Shown here in pieces: positions 45,401 through 53,374 of a stretch of 64,000 nucleotides of DNA. The notes below the pieces were generated by a model. It did not search any database. It saw nothing but the letters and a program-made list of their open reading frames with translations, and was not told the origin of the DNA. The stretch is from assembly GCF_004123905.1 (NCBI RefSeq), contig NZ_MZXW01000035.1:434001-498000 (forward strand), in the 5' to 3' direction. The position numbers and the translations under genes were made by a program. The DNA comes from Bradyrhizobium betae. GTDB lineage: Bacteria; Pseudomonadota; Alphaproteobacteria; Rhizobiales; Xanthobacteraceae. Each line of letters begins with the position of its first letter. Positions within the stretch are counted from its first letter, which is position 1.

Positions 45401-45659
45401 GCGATTGCGCCCGATCCTGATGACGTCGATGGCGTTCATCATGGGCGTGCTGCCGCTGGTGCTTTCGACCGGCGCGGGCTCGGAGATGCGGCGCGCGATG
45501 GGTGTCGCGGTGTTCTCCGGCATGATCGGCGTCACCGTGTTCGGCCTGTTCCTGACGCCGGTGTTCTACGTGCTGCTGCGAACCGTCACCGGCAACAAGC
45601 CGCTGGTGCATCACGGCAGCGACATCAGCGCGGCGCCGATTCAAACTGCGGGTCACTAG
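42471..45659 (+). CDS. RND efflux pump (HAE-1, AcrB/MexF-like)
   Basis: This is a 1062-residue inner-membrane pump. The start MNLSKFFIDRPIFAGVLSVLIFLAGLISLFAMPISEYPDVVPP is classic for AcrB/MexF-type proteins. The proton-relay Asp pair is in AIGIVVDDAIVVVENVERNI, the porter domain includes GVQLYGAGDYSMRVWVD-like strands, and helix 10 has IGLIVLVGLSAKNAILIVEFAREL. Expected to be a homotrimer exporting hydrophobic drugs or plant compounds. It shares four bases of stop codon region with the convergent TauE-type gene. TetR-regulated through the upstream gap. Confidence 0.93.
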   Translation: MNLSKFFIDRPIFAGVLSVLIFLAGLISLFAMPISEYPDVVPPSVLVRATYPGANPKVIAETVATPIEEQINGVEGMLYMSSQATTDGAMTLTVTFRLGTDPDKATQLVQNRVQQAEPRLPAVVRQLGIITKKSSPDLTMVVHLLSPNGRYDMTYLRNYAVLNVKDRLARIDGVGDVQLYGAGDYSMRVWVDPQKAAEHGLTASDIVKAIQAQNVEAAAGVVGSSPNVRGIDLQMSVNAEGRLANEEQFGDIVVKTGTRGEVVRLRDVARIELGASEYGLRSLLDNKQAVAIPIFQAPGSNALEISDHVRATMAEIKKNMPEGVSYQIVYDPTQFVRSSIEAVIHTLLEAIALVVLVVILFLQTWRASIIPLLAVPVSIVGTFAVMHLFGFSINALSLFGLVLAIGIVVDDAIVVVENVERNIEGGLSPRDATYQAMREVSGPIIAIAMVLIAVFVPLAFISGLTGQFYKQFALTIAISTVISAVNSLTLSPALSALLLKGHNEPKDRLTIIMEKGLGWFFRGFNKAFTRSSENYSGTVTKVISGKAAVMGLYVVLVGVTAFLFQQVPGGFVPGQDKQYLVGFSRLPDGAALDRTEEVIRKMSDVALTQPGVESSVAFPGLSIAGFTNSSNAGIVFSTLKPFDERKGPELSGNAIAADLNKKYAGIQEAFIAMFPPPPVNGLGTIGGFKLQIEDRAGLGYDALNEATKAFMAAMQKAPEIAGVFSSFQVNVPQLFADIDRTKALQLGVPVTEVFNTLQIYLGSYYVNDFNKFGRTYSVYVQADAPFRARADDIRQLKVRSSSGDMVPLSALLKIRQSAGPERAIRYNGFLSSDINAAAAPGFSSGQAQEVATRIAAETLPPGFAFEWTDLTYQEFIAGNSGLWVFPLAILLVFLVLAALYESLTLPLSIIMIVPMGLLAAMFGVWISKGDNNVFTQIGLIVLVGLSAKNAILIVEFARELEFAGRTPIRAAIEASRLRLRPILMTSMAFIMGVLPLVLSTGAGSEMRRAMGVAVFSGMIGVTVFGLFLTPVFYVLLRTVTGNKPLVHHGSDISAAPIQTAGH

Positions 45660-46384
45660 ATCAGGGAAATCCCCGAGATCAACAACAGAACGAGCACGGT
45701 CTTGCGAAAGACCGTCTCGTTGACCCGGTGAAAGGCGATCACGCCGAGCGCCGAACCTGCGAACAACGCCGGCAGGCTGATCGCGAGATCGACCAAGACT
45801 TTTGACGAGAGATCTTGGTGCCCGACCAATAGCGCGATCGCAAAGAGCTGCATCGCCGCAATGAACGGCTGTACCAGGCCGCGCTGCTCGCTCTTGGGCA
45901 TGCCGCGCATGTCGCACCAGATCGTCGGGATCGCCCCGGGCATGGCGGTGAGCCCGCCGACCAGCCCTCCCCCGAATCCGATCAGCGCGACCCAGTGGCG
46001 GCCGACGGCTTCACTGGCCGTCACCAGCGTCGGCCGCAGCAGCATGTACGCCGCGTACAATGCGACGATGATGCCAAAACCGCGCCGGAGCAGATGTGTG
46101 TCCGTTGACTGCAATAGCGACACCGCGATGGGAACGCCGATCAATCCGCCGACGATCAGCAGCAGGCTGCCCTCCCAGCGAATGTTGCGCCGGAGCGCCC
46201 ACAGATTGGTCGCCTGCACGCCGATGCTGCACGCCATCATCAGCGGCACGGCCTCCAGCGGCTGAAACACCCGGAGCAGAATGGCGCCCGCCACCGCGGA
46301 GAAGGCGAAGCCCGAGAGACCCGAGACGAAGGCGCCTGCGAACACGGCGACGCTGAGCAGAAGGCTGGTTGCGATGTCAGGCAC
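45656..46384 (-). CDS. TauE/SafE (DUF81) family sulfite/anion exporter-type permease
   Basis: The 242-residue protein has about 8 membrane helices in two repeated halves, with the family feature GLSGFAFSAVAGAILL near the N-terminus and GFGGGLVGGLTAMPGAIPTIWCDMRGM in the middle. TauE/SafE proteins move sulfite, sulfoacetate or other organic anions. No ATG fits. A GTG at 46384 preceded by GAGAGG at 7 bp is the best start, giving VPDIATSLLLS (read as Met). Its stop overlaps the convergent RND stop by 4 bp, so no terminator fits between them. Confidence 0.8.
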   Translation of the reverse strand: MPDIATSLLLSVAVFAGAFVSGLSGFAFSAVAGAILLRVFQPLEAVPLMMACSIGVQATNLWALRRNIRWEGSLLLIVGGLIGVPIAVSLLQSTDTHLLRRGFGIIVALYAAYMLLRPTLVTASEAVGRHWVALIGFGGGLVGGLTAMPGAIPTIWCDMRGMPKSEQRGLVQPFIAAMQLFAIALLVGHQDLSSKVLVDLAISLPALFAGSALGVIAFHRVNETVFRKTVLVLLLISGISLI

Positions 46385-46400
46385 GATGCGTCCTCTCGGA

Positions 46401-46640
46401 TCAATCGTAATGCGATTGTGGTACGGGGACCTCGACGCTGCCGGTGCAGAGCACCGGCTCGCTTCCACTCACCTGCGACGACGAGACCGGCTGCGCGTGA
46501 GACCGTTCCAGCATCGCGAGCCCGACCAGCTGAAGCGCGACCAGTGCGGCGGTCAGCGCGACCGCAACGATGTTGGCGTTACGCGCGTTCGAACGCGGGG
46601 TGGCCGGCGGCGCGCTCGTGCGCATCAGATCCGTAGGCAT
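46401..46640 (-). CDS. Small single-pass membrane protein (79 aa)
   Basis: After a basic N-terminus (MPTDLMRTSAPPATPRSNARN), one hydrophobic helix (ANIVAVALTAALVALQLVGLAML) is followed by a short outside tail containing one Cys. No family is recognised. I choose the ATG at 46640 (AGGAC just before) over an in-frame ATG at 46682. It overlaps the 3' end of the next small gene upstream by 62 bp and precedes the TauE-type gene by 16 bp, so the three may be one transcript. Confidence 0.5.
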   Translation of the reverse strand: MPTDLMRTSAPPATPRSNARNANIVAVALTAALVALQLVGLAMLERSHAQPVSSSQVSGSEPVLCTGSVEVPVPQSHYD

Positions 46641-46836
46641 GTCCTGAAACGTCCTCTTCGTTGCTGACCGGAATGATTTCATTCAAAGGCAATGTGTCGT
46701 GCGGCTGCTCCAGCAGGTGGCGGTAGCGCTGCAACGCGCGACGCGCCTCGATCTCGCGCTGCACGTGGAACGCCGCGCCGGCCCGCGCGGCAATGCTGCG
46801 GAACCGGCCTGCCAAATTCGGTAACCTTGTTCGCAT
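46579..46836 (-). CDS. Small hypothetical protein (85 aa)
   Basis: MRTRLPNLAGRFRSIAARAGAAFHVQREIEARRALQRYRHLLEQPHDTLPLN begins with an amphipathic basic helix and continues with a short acidic, His-rich tail. AGAGGAG 7 bp before the ATG is one of the best ribosome sites in the region and supports translation. The protein resembles short DUF3563-type stress proteins of rhizobia by eye (basic helix, EARR motif), but I am not certain. It leads the small-gene/TauE group. Confidence 0.55.
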   Translation of the reverse strand: MRTRLPNLAGRFRSIAARAGAAFHVQREIEARRALQRYRHLLEQPHDTLPLNEIIPVSNEEDVSGHAYGSDAHERAAGHPAFERA

Positions 46837-47054
46837 GACAATCTCCTCTCAACCTGTGGGCGAGATTGACGGGATTCACTCCCGCTTGCAGTGAGTTGCT
46901 TCACACAACGATCGAACGCGTCAAACAACAGATCGTATGACGTCTCGTAGGTGAGAACGCCGAAAGTCGCGTCACCCAATCGAATGACGCGCGATAACTT
47001 TCTAATGATGCTCCTGATTGAACCTATTGCGAGCTGGAGCGACCCGCATGCGCG

Positions 47055-48173
47055 TCAGTGCACGAGCGGATTGGAGAATCCGGCCGCGAGCTTGACGAGA
47101 TCGGCCTGGCGCGAAACGCCGGTCTTGGCGAACACGCGATGCAGATGCGTCTTCACCGTGGTCTCGGCGATGCCGAGCGCGATAGCCGTCTCCGGCACGC
47201 CGCCGATCTCGACGATCGATTGTAGAACCCTGAGTTCCGCAGGCGTGAGTTCGAACGTGCGGTCGATGACGCCCGCACAGGAGCGGCCGTCAAGCTCCGC
47301 CTTCCAGATGAACAGGGCCCCGACGGCGGACGTGCGTTCGGCCGCGCCCTCGCGCAGCAGCGACGGCAGCGCGATGACGTGCGCGACGTAGTGGGAGCCG
47401 TCATGCGACATCAGCGGAATCTTCCGCCCCGAAGCCGCAGCCAGGGCAACCCCGCCGGCGTCGCGGAAGATATCGCGCAACGCTGAACTCGCCGCAGTGG
47501 ACCTTGCCACCAGCCGGCCTGCGACCGACCGCAGGACATCGTCGGCGGCCAAAATCGTCTCCGCGGCCGGATTGCTGTGGACGATATGACAGGCTGCATC
47601 GAGCAGGATAACGCCGGCATTCAACCGGTCGACGACATCGGCGAGCGCGGTCGCCCGCTGCTGCTTCCGCTCGATCGCCTTGTTGATCAGCAGCGCCCGG
47701 CTCGCATGCGGAACCAGGGACTGCATCCGCGCGCGCTGCTCCGCGTCGAGCATCTGCCTGCCCGGGATCACGGTCATCAGCATCGGGCATGGCGACTTCG
47801 ACTGCTCCAGCACCACGTTGGCGACATCGATGCAGCCCTGCGGGCGCAGCCATTCCTGATAGAAACGGCCACGGCGATATTCGTCGTAATCGACGAGATC
47901 GGGGATGTTGCGCACCTCGCCGTACCGCGGCAGCCGCGCCAGCGGATCATACTGCGCGTAGGTCTCGGCATAGAGCTGGATGTAGTGCGGATCGACGCCG
48001 CAGTAATAATGCGTCGCGCCTGATTTGCTGACCGGGTCTTTCGAGATCAGGCCGCAGGCCTGGCTGCCGACGAACGCGTTGAGCATAACGACGACATCGC
48101 CCCACAACTCAGGGTGGAGACCAGCGTCATAGATATTCTCGATCAACTCGGACTGTTTGGGAGGTCGGGGCAT
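47055..48173 (-). CDS. LuxR-type HTH regulator (paralogue 1)
   Basis: The 372-residue protein has an N-terminal IYDAGLHPELWGDVVVMLNAFVG domain shared with its neighbours, a PAS-like middle (LNAGVILLDAACHIVHSNPAAETIL), and a C-terminal LuxR helix-turn-helix (about 300-365: FELTPAELRVLQSIVEIGGVPETAIALGIAETTVKTHLHRVFAKTGVSRQADLVKL). There is no receiver domain and no typical autoinducer-binding motif, so its signal is unknown. I start at the ATG at 48173 instead of an upstream TTG; it then has the same length as paralogue 2. Confidence 0.87.
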   Translation of the reverse strand: MPRPPKQSELIENIYDAGLHPELWGDVVVMLNAFVGSQACGLISKDPVSKSGATHYYCGVDPHYIQLYAETYAQYDPLARLPRYGEVRNIPDLVDYDEYRRGRFYQEWLRPQGCIDVANVVLEQSKSPCPMLMTVIPGRQMLDAEQRARMQSLVPHASRALLINKAIERKQQRATALADVVDRLNAGVILLDAACHIVHSNPAAETILAADDVLRSVAGRLVARSTAASSALRDIFRDAGGVALAAASGRKIPLMSHDGSHYVAHVIALPSLLREGAAERTSAVGALFIWKAELDGRSCAGVIDRTFELTPAELRVLQSIVEIGGVPETAIALGIAETTVKTHLHRVFAKTGVSRQADLVKLAAGFSNPLVH

Positions 48174-48281
48174 CGGAAGAGCCAATGGTCACATGGAGAC
48201 AGCGAAATGTTCTTCGTGCCCGGCGGCTTTTGTGAGTCGATCACGGGAGCAAAAGGTTCAACTCCGGCGGCGATTCAACGA

Positions 48282-49400
48282 TCAATGGACCAGCGGATTG
48301 GAGAACCCGGCCGCGAGCTTGACGAGATCGGCCTGCCGGGACACCCCGGTCTTGGCGAAGACGCGATGCAAATGCGTCTTCGCGGTCGTTTCCGCAATTC
48401 CCAGCGCGGCCGCCGTCTCCGGAACGCCGCCGACCTCGACGATCGAGAGGAACACGCGCAGCTCGGCCGGCGTGAGATCGAAGGTCCGCGCAATCAATTC
48501 GCCATAGGACTGCCCGCCGAGCGACACCTTGCGCAGCAGCAGCGCACCGACAGTATCGACCACTTGCTCGCTACCGTTCCGCAGCACGGACGACAGCGGC
48601 AAAACATGCGCGACATAGCGCTCGCCCGTGGGTGACAGCAGCGGAATCGCACGGTCCCTGGCGGCAAGCCGAGTAACGTCATTGCGCGTCGCGAATGCTT
48701 CGCGCAGCGTCTGATTGGCCTCCGGGCTGCAGGTCACGAGCTGTCCTGCGACGGCGCGAACCACGTCGTCGGCTGCGAGCAAGGCATGCCCTGCGGAATT
48801 GGCATGCACCAGGCGGCAAGCCGCATCGAGCAGGAAGATGCCGGATGCCAGATTGTCCAGGACGTCGGCCAGCGCGGTCGCCAGGGTCAATTTCGAATCG
48901 ATGGCGCGGTTGATCAGCAGCGCGCGGCTGGCGTGCGGGACGATGAGCGAGAGACGATGCTTCATCGCGGGATCGACCATGCGCCGGCCGGACAACACCG
49001 TCATCATCACCGGGCAGCTCGCATTCGACTTGTCGAGCACGACATTGGCCGCATCGCTGCACCCCTGCGGCCGCATCCATTCCTGGTAGAAACGCCCTCT
49101 CCGATATTCCTCGAAATTGACCAGCTCGGGGATGCTGACGATCCGGCCGTGTGGCGGCAGCACCGTCAGCGGGTCGAATTTCGAATGGGTCTCGGAATAG
49201 AGTTGGATGTAGTGCGGGTCCGCCCCGCAATAATAGTGCGTGACGCCGAACTTGCTGATCGAATCCTTGGAAAACAGCCCGCAGGCCTGACCGCCGACGA
49301 AATCGCGAATGCCGGTGACGACATTGTCCCACAGCGAGGGGTCGAGCCCCGCGTCATAGATGGACTCGACCAGTTCCGGCAGCTTCCGAGGTCCGTGCAT
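48282..49400 (-). CDS. LuxR-type HTH regulator (paralogue 2)
   Basis: This is a 372-residue close paralogue of the next gene downstream. The two share the SIYDAGLDPSLW start, the HYYCGADPHYIQLYSETHSKFDPLT and EYRRGRFYQEWMRPQGC segments, and an identical C-terminus (VFAKTGVSRQADLVKLAAGFSNPLVH), so they arose by tandem duplication. Domain order is the same: N-terminal domain, PAS-like middle, LuxR HTH. A perfect 16-bp GATC-centred palindrome lies 62-77 bp before its ATG, matching one before the autotransporter gene transcribed toward it. Confidence 0.88.
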   Translation of the reverse strand: MHGPRKLPELVESIYDAGLDPSLWDNVVTGIRDFVGGQACGLFSKDSISKFGVTHYYCGADPHYIQLYSETHSKFDPLTVLPPHGRIVSIPELVNFEEYRRGRFYQEWMRPQGCSDAANVVLDKSNASCPVMMTVLSGRRMVDPAMKHRLSLIVPHASRALLINRAIDSKLTLATALADVLDNLASGIFLLDAACRLVHANSAGHALLAADDVVRAVAGQLVTCSPEANQTLREAFATRNDVTRLAARDRAIPLLSPTGERYVAHVLPLSSVLRNGSEQVVDTVGALLLRKVSLGGQSYGELIARTFDLTPAELRVFLSIVEVGGVPETAAALGIAETTAKTHLHRVFAKTGVSRQADLVKLAAGFSNPLVH

Positions 49401-49461
49401 GGGTTTTAAATGGCCAGAGTGATCAATATCACCAAGCCTAGCACAACCAGTGCATGCGGCA

Positions 49462-49477
49462 TCCTCCGATCGGAGGA
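49462..49477. promoter_or_regulatory. GATC-centred palindrome before luxR paralogue 2
   Basis: TCCTCCGATCGGAGGA is a perfect 16-bp palindrome placed 62-77 bp before the luxR ATG and also 68-83 bp after the autotransporter stop. The core TCCGATCGGA recurs upstream of the autotransporter at nearly the same distance from its ATG, which favours an operator over a terminator. Confidence 0.55.
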
Positions 49478-49544
49478 GGCGCCGGCCGGGCGGATGGCGC
49501 CCGGCCGGCGGGCGTCGCGTTCAAGCCAACGGGCTGGTGCCGGC

Positions 49545-52500
49545 TCAGAACGCGACGCGAACACCGCCCTTCGCCGTGCCGGTGCGGCTCTGATCGGACA
49601 TCATCATGCCCTCCACCGCGCCGAACACGGACACGTTCCTGGTCGTCCGATAATCGAAGCCGAAGCCGGCGACCGCGCCGACGGTGCTGCGGCTGCCCGG
49701 CGTGACGAAGGAGAGGTTTTGTCCGAGCAGCACCGTGTTGATATTGGTGTCGCCGACGCGCTGGAGCGCGATCACGCCGCCATGGATGTTGGCCTTGAGC
49801 TCGCCGCCGGCGAGGCTCGTGACCCGCGAGAGATCGACCTCGCCGCGCTCCTCGAAGTCCTGGAGCGTGCGGCTGCCGACCGACAGCCCCTGCGCCGATC
49901 CGGTTTCGCTGTAGCTATCGAACCGGCCCGCGACGTAGCGCAGCCGCGCCGTCGGCGTCAGCAAATAGCCGTTGCCGATGTCGAGCTTGGTGCCATAGGC
50001 AACCTCCGGGCTGATATACCAGCCGCTGTAGTTGGCGGTCGCGGTCTCCATGCCGCCGACCGCGGCATTGTTCAGCACCAGGCGGCGCGATCTGTTGTCG
50101 GCATTACCGCCCTGGATCGTGAAGTCGAAGAACTGCGCGGCCCATTCGAACCGGCTGTAAGCACCGGCGAAGACATAGTTCGTATCCACCGACTGCGAGT
50201 TGAGATCAACCGAGAGACCGCCCTGCCCGCCGCCGAGGAAGGCGCCGACCAGCCAGTTCGGCTGCACCTTGCGGTCGATGCCGATCGCCCCACCCCACGC
50301 CGTCGAGGTCGCGCGCAAGGTCGAGGCCGTCTCGTCCTGGATACGCTGGCCGCCAAAACTGTTAGCCCAGACCGTGATCGGCGCCGGATCGGTCCAGAGG
50401 CTGTGCGGCGCCTTGGTGAAGGGACCAGCCTGCGCCGTCTCCGGCGCATAGGCCATCGCCATCATGTCGCTGCCGGCGGTCCCACCACCGCTCAGCCGGC
50501 CCTGCACCAGCGACGAGACGCCGCCGGTAAAATCCATCAGCGTGCGATCGGTCTGCGCCAGCGCGGTGGGATCGAGCGTTGCAAGTGCGCCGCCGGAAAC
50601 GACGGAGGGGCCGTTGAAGCTTCCGCCGGAGACGTTAGTGTTGATGGTGCCGTTGAAGTTGATGAAGGTCGGCAGCGCGACGGTCGTCAGCGACGACACT
50701 TTGCTGCTCAACGGGGTGAGGTTGACGTTGATCACGTCGGCACCGAAGCCGAAATCGACCACGCCGTTGATCCTCGAGCCCGGCAGCAATGTCAGAGTGT
50801 CGGCCGCGTTCGTCAGCTTGATCGCCGTGCCGCTGGTACCGGTGATTGTGCCGGAGTTCGTGATATTCGCTGCACCAAACACGCGGAGACCGGTCTGGCC
50901 GGAAATCAAGCCCGAGTTGACGATTGTAGCGTCGGTATTCGTCCCGACACCGAGCACACCTCCCGAGATATTGCCGGCATTGCCAATCACGGCCACGCCC
51001 TGAGCGAAAACACCTTCGATCGTGCCGGCAATAGTGCCGCCCGCCATGTTGGTCAGATTGAGCGCGCCCCCGGTCACGATGCCGTTCTTTCCCGTGATCG
51101 ACCCGGAGTTGACGACATCCGCTTGGCCGCCGGAAAGGATACCATTTGCGCCGGCGGCACCGCTGATCGTGCCGGAGTTCTGCAAAGCCACCGCAGCAAA
51201 AGCCTCAACGACGGTCCCGGTCGCCGCGCGAAGCGTGCCTGAGTTGGTGACACTCACGGTCGTGGCATTGATCGCAGCCCCCGCTCCCGTTGCCTCGACA
51301 ACGCCGGCATTGTTGACCGAGACCTTATCGGCGTCGATGCCAAACAGCCCGGCGGAGATGAGGCCCCCGGCGGCGTTCACGACTGTCGCTGTATCGGTCG
51401 CGTGAATGGCTGTTCCGCCGGTCACGCCGCCCTTGATCGCACCGGCATTTGCCACGTTCGCGTCCGTCACAGAAGAGATCGCTGTCGAGTTGACGTTCGC
51501 GCTTTGAATTGTGCCTCCGGCATTGTTATTGGCGATCACCGCCCCGGAGACTGACATGATTGCGCCGCTCTCGCCTGCGATCACACCGGTGTTGGACGTG
51601 ACGTTCACCGTGCTTGCGCGGATTCCGACACCGCCAGTGGCGGAGGCCGTAATGCTTCCGGCATTCGAGACGGTCGCCGTTACCGCTTTGAGGGCAACCC
51701 CGCCGGCGTCAAATGCCGATATCGTACCGCCAGCGCTGTTCGTGATAGTTGCGGTGTTAGCATCAATTCCGCTGCGTCCTCCGGAAATGCGAGAAGAATT
51801 GGCGGTCAAAACGACTGTTCCTGCTTTGATGCCGACGCCGCCCGCAGCGAGCGCGTTGATGTCGCCCGCATTGGTGATTGTGGCGGTGCCGACGACTCGG
51901 ACGGCGATGCCGTTTGCGGCGTTCGCCAGGATCTGGCCCGTATTGTTGATGGTGGCGTCGGTTCCCGCATTGGCACCGATTGCGTCGCCCTCGATACGTG
52001 ACGTGTTGGCGGTCATCGTAACCGAACCAAGAACGTTGACAGCGATGCCCCCGGCCGCCACCGCCGAGATGGTCCCGCGGTTGTCGATCGAGGCGTTGCC
52101 GCTGGCGGAAACGGCTACGCCACTTGCACCAGTTGCCCTGATGCTTCCATTGTTGGCGACGGCGACGTCGGCCGTCGCAGAAACGCCAAAACGGGCGCCG
52201 ACGATCGTGCCGGTATTCGCAGTCACGTTCAACATCGTTGCCTGGATTCCGGTGGAATCCGCACCAATACCGGCAATCATGCCAGCATTGCTCACGGTGA
52301 CAGTAGTCGCCTCAATGCCGCGCCCTCCGAGACCGCTGGTGATCGTCCCTGCATTGTCGAGATTGAGCGTCGATGCCGTGATGCCACTGAAGCCCGAGAT
52401 CGTGGCCCCGCTGGCATTGGCGACTGTGACATTGCCGGCCCTGAGGCCGGCCGCGCCGGCTCCGTCGATTGTGCCGAAATTGGTTACTACGCCCCCCGAG

Positions 52501-52772
52501 CCAGTCTCAATGCCGAAGGATGGTCCGTGAACATTCGCCCCCGCTTCGACTTGGTAGGTGTTGTTGTTGTCGTTGATGGTCCCGTATCCGGTAACACCGC
52601 CTTGCTGCGTGTCGACGTTTCCAGAGCAGACAATGGCTGCGTTGTTTACCGGTGCTACCGGCGAACAGGCCGCCTTCGCCCGGTCGACCGCGATCCACGG
52701 CGCCAGCAGAACGACCGGCACGGAGATTCGCAGCAGGCGATGGCTGACGGTTGCGAGAAGTCGTCGTTTCAT
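49545..52772 (-). CDS. Large autotransporter (type Va secretion) with repetitive passenger
   Basis: The 1075-residue protein has a signal peptide (cleavage near DRAKA|AC), a passenger of about 35-790 built from many short beta-helix repeats with recurring NAGTI / A-x-GG-x-G-I / NxSGTI units, and a C-terminal beta-barrel of about 270 residues ending in Phe (GGVRVAF). Passengers of this low-complexity kind form surface adhesins or biofilm factors. The codon use of the passenger is less GC-rich in places than its neighbours. It is flanked by three LuxR-type regulators and an AraC regulator. AATAAAA-type leader precedes the ATG; no strong ribosome site. Confidence 0.88.
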   Translation of the reverse strand: MKRRLLATVSHRLLRISVPVVLLAPWIAVDRAKAACSPVAPVNNAAIVCSGNVDTQQGGVTGYGTINDNNNTYQVEAGANVHGPSFGIETGSGGVVTNFGTIDGAGAAGLRAGNVTVANASGATISGFSGITASTLNLDNAGTITSGLGGRGIEATTVTVSNAGMIAGIGADSTGIQATMLNVTANTGTIVGARFGVSATADVAVANNGSIRATGASGVAVSASGNASIDNRGTISAVAAGGIAVNVLGSVTMTANTSRIEGDAIGANAGTDATINNTGQILANAANGIAVRVVGTATITNAGDINALAAGGVGIKAGTVVLTANSSRISGGRSGIDANTATITNSAGGTISAFDAGGVALKAVTATVSNAGSITASATGGVGIRASTVNVTSNTGVIAGESGAIMSVSGAVIANNNAGGTIQSANVNSTAISSVTDANVANAGAIKGGVTGGTAIHATDTATVVNAAGGLISAGLFGIDADKVSVNNAGVVEATGAGAAINATTVSVTNSGTLRAATGTVVEAFAAVALQNSGTISGAAGANGILSGGQADVVNSGSITGKNGIVTGGALNLTNMAGGTIAGTIEGVFAQGVAVIGNAGNISGGVLGVGTNTDATIVNSGLISGQTGLRVFGAANITNSGTITGTSGTAIKLTNAADTLTLLPGSRINGVVDFGFGADVINVNLTPLSSKVSSLTTVALPTFINFNGTINTNVSGGSFNGPSVVSGGALATLDPTALAQTDRTLMDFTGGVSSLVQGRLSGGGTAGSDMMAMAYAPETAQAGPFTKAPHSLWTDPAPITVWANSFGGQRIQDETASTLRATSTAWGGAIGIDRKVQPNWLVGAFLGGGQGGLSVDLNSQSVDTNYVFAGAYSRFEWAAQFFDFTIQGGNADNRSRRLVLNNAAVGGMETATANYSGWYISPEVAYGTKLDIGNGYLLTPTARLRYVAGRFDSYSETGSAQGLSVGSRTLQDFEERGEVDLSRVTSLAGGELKANIHGGVIALQRVGDTNINTVLLGQNLSFVTPGSRSTVGAVAGFGFDYRTTRNVSVFGAVEGMMMSDQSRTGTAKGGVRVAF

Positions 52773-52834
52773 TTTTATTCCCCAATCGAGCCTGCAGCAC
52801 GACTGGCGTGCAGGTGTGCAGGCTTATTGCAACC

Positions 52835-52858
52835 GTCCTCCTCCGATCGGACGAGGAC
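52835..52858. promoter_or_regulatory. GATC-centred palindrome before the autotransporter
   Basis: A 24-bp near-palindrome with outer arms GTCCTC / GAGGAC and inner core TCCGATCGGA has only one mismatched pair. It ends 62 bp before the autotransporter ATG (distance 63-86 bp), almost the same position as the palindrome before luxR paralogue 2. A shared regulator is inferred. Confidence 0.58.
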
Positions 52859-53004
52859 GCCGCAGCCAACTGTGAATCGCTGACCGCTAAGCTAGAAGGA
52901 CAGGCATCTTCCGACTTGGACTGATGCGACCGGGTCTCAGCTCAGAGCGAACTGTTGCCCTTTCGGCCGTCAGTGGTGCAAAGTTGCGACACTGCCAGCG
53001 GGGT

Positions 53005-53253
53005 TCAGGCCTGGTCCCATCCCGCCTTCTCCGCGTTCTCGGCCCAGACCGCGGCGCGATAGATTTCGCGCCCGCTGTTGTCCCTGACGCGGATCCAGGC
53101 ATCTCGGTCGCGCAGATCATCGCGCCAGACGAACAGATGGTTTGCCATCTCGTTGGCCACCACGAATGTCGCTTCCGCGCATTCGAACACCATGCCGCCC
53201 GGGTCGATCTTCACGATGTTGCCGACCAGGAGGTCGAAAAAGAAACGGCGCAT
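53005..53253 (-). CDS. DUF6894-type small protein (82 aa)
   Basis: MRRFFFDLLVGNIVKIDPGGMVFECAEATFVVANEMANHLF resembles the DUF6894 group common in Bradyrhizobium: FF-F-D-L start, D-x-x-G-x-x-F-x-x-x-x-A and a V-x-D pair. The C-terminal half (RDAWIRVRDNSGREIYRAAVWAENAEKAG) is the typical V-x-D-x-x-G-x-x-x-x-x strand. GGAG stands before the ATG. Function unknown; it precedes the autotransporter in the same direction but with a 232-bp gap holding the palindrome. Confidence 0.72.
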   Translation of the reverse strand: MRRFFFDLLVGNIVKIDPGGMVFECAEATFVVANEMANHLFVWRDDLRDRDAWIRVRDNSGREIYRAAVWAENAEKAGWDQA

Positions 53254-53374
53254 TCAACACTCCGGCTGCGGATGCCGCACGCAACACTTGGGTCATGGCT
53301 TCGCAATCAAGGATCACGTCAGATCCCTGTCTGCTGGTTGAAATCGGCAGTTGTTTGAATTCAGCCGCGCGCGG

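Noticed and set aside
49545..52772. Passenger repeats of the autotransporter as a CRISPR or tandem DNA repeat array
   Set aside because: The repeats are protein-level and degenerate in DNA, with variable spacing; no identical direct repeats with spacers are seen.
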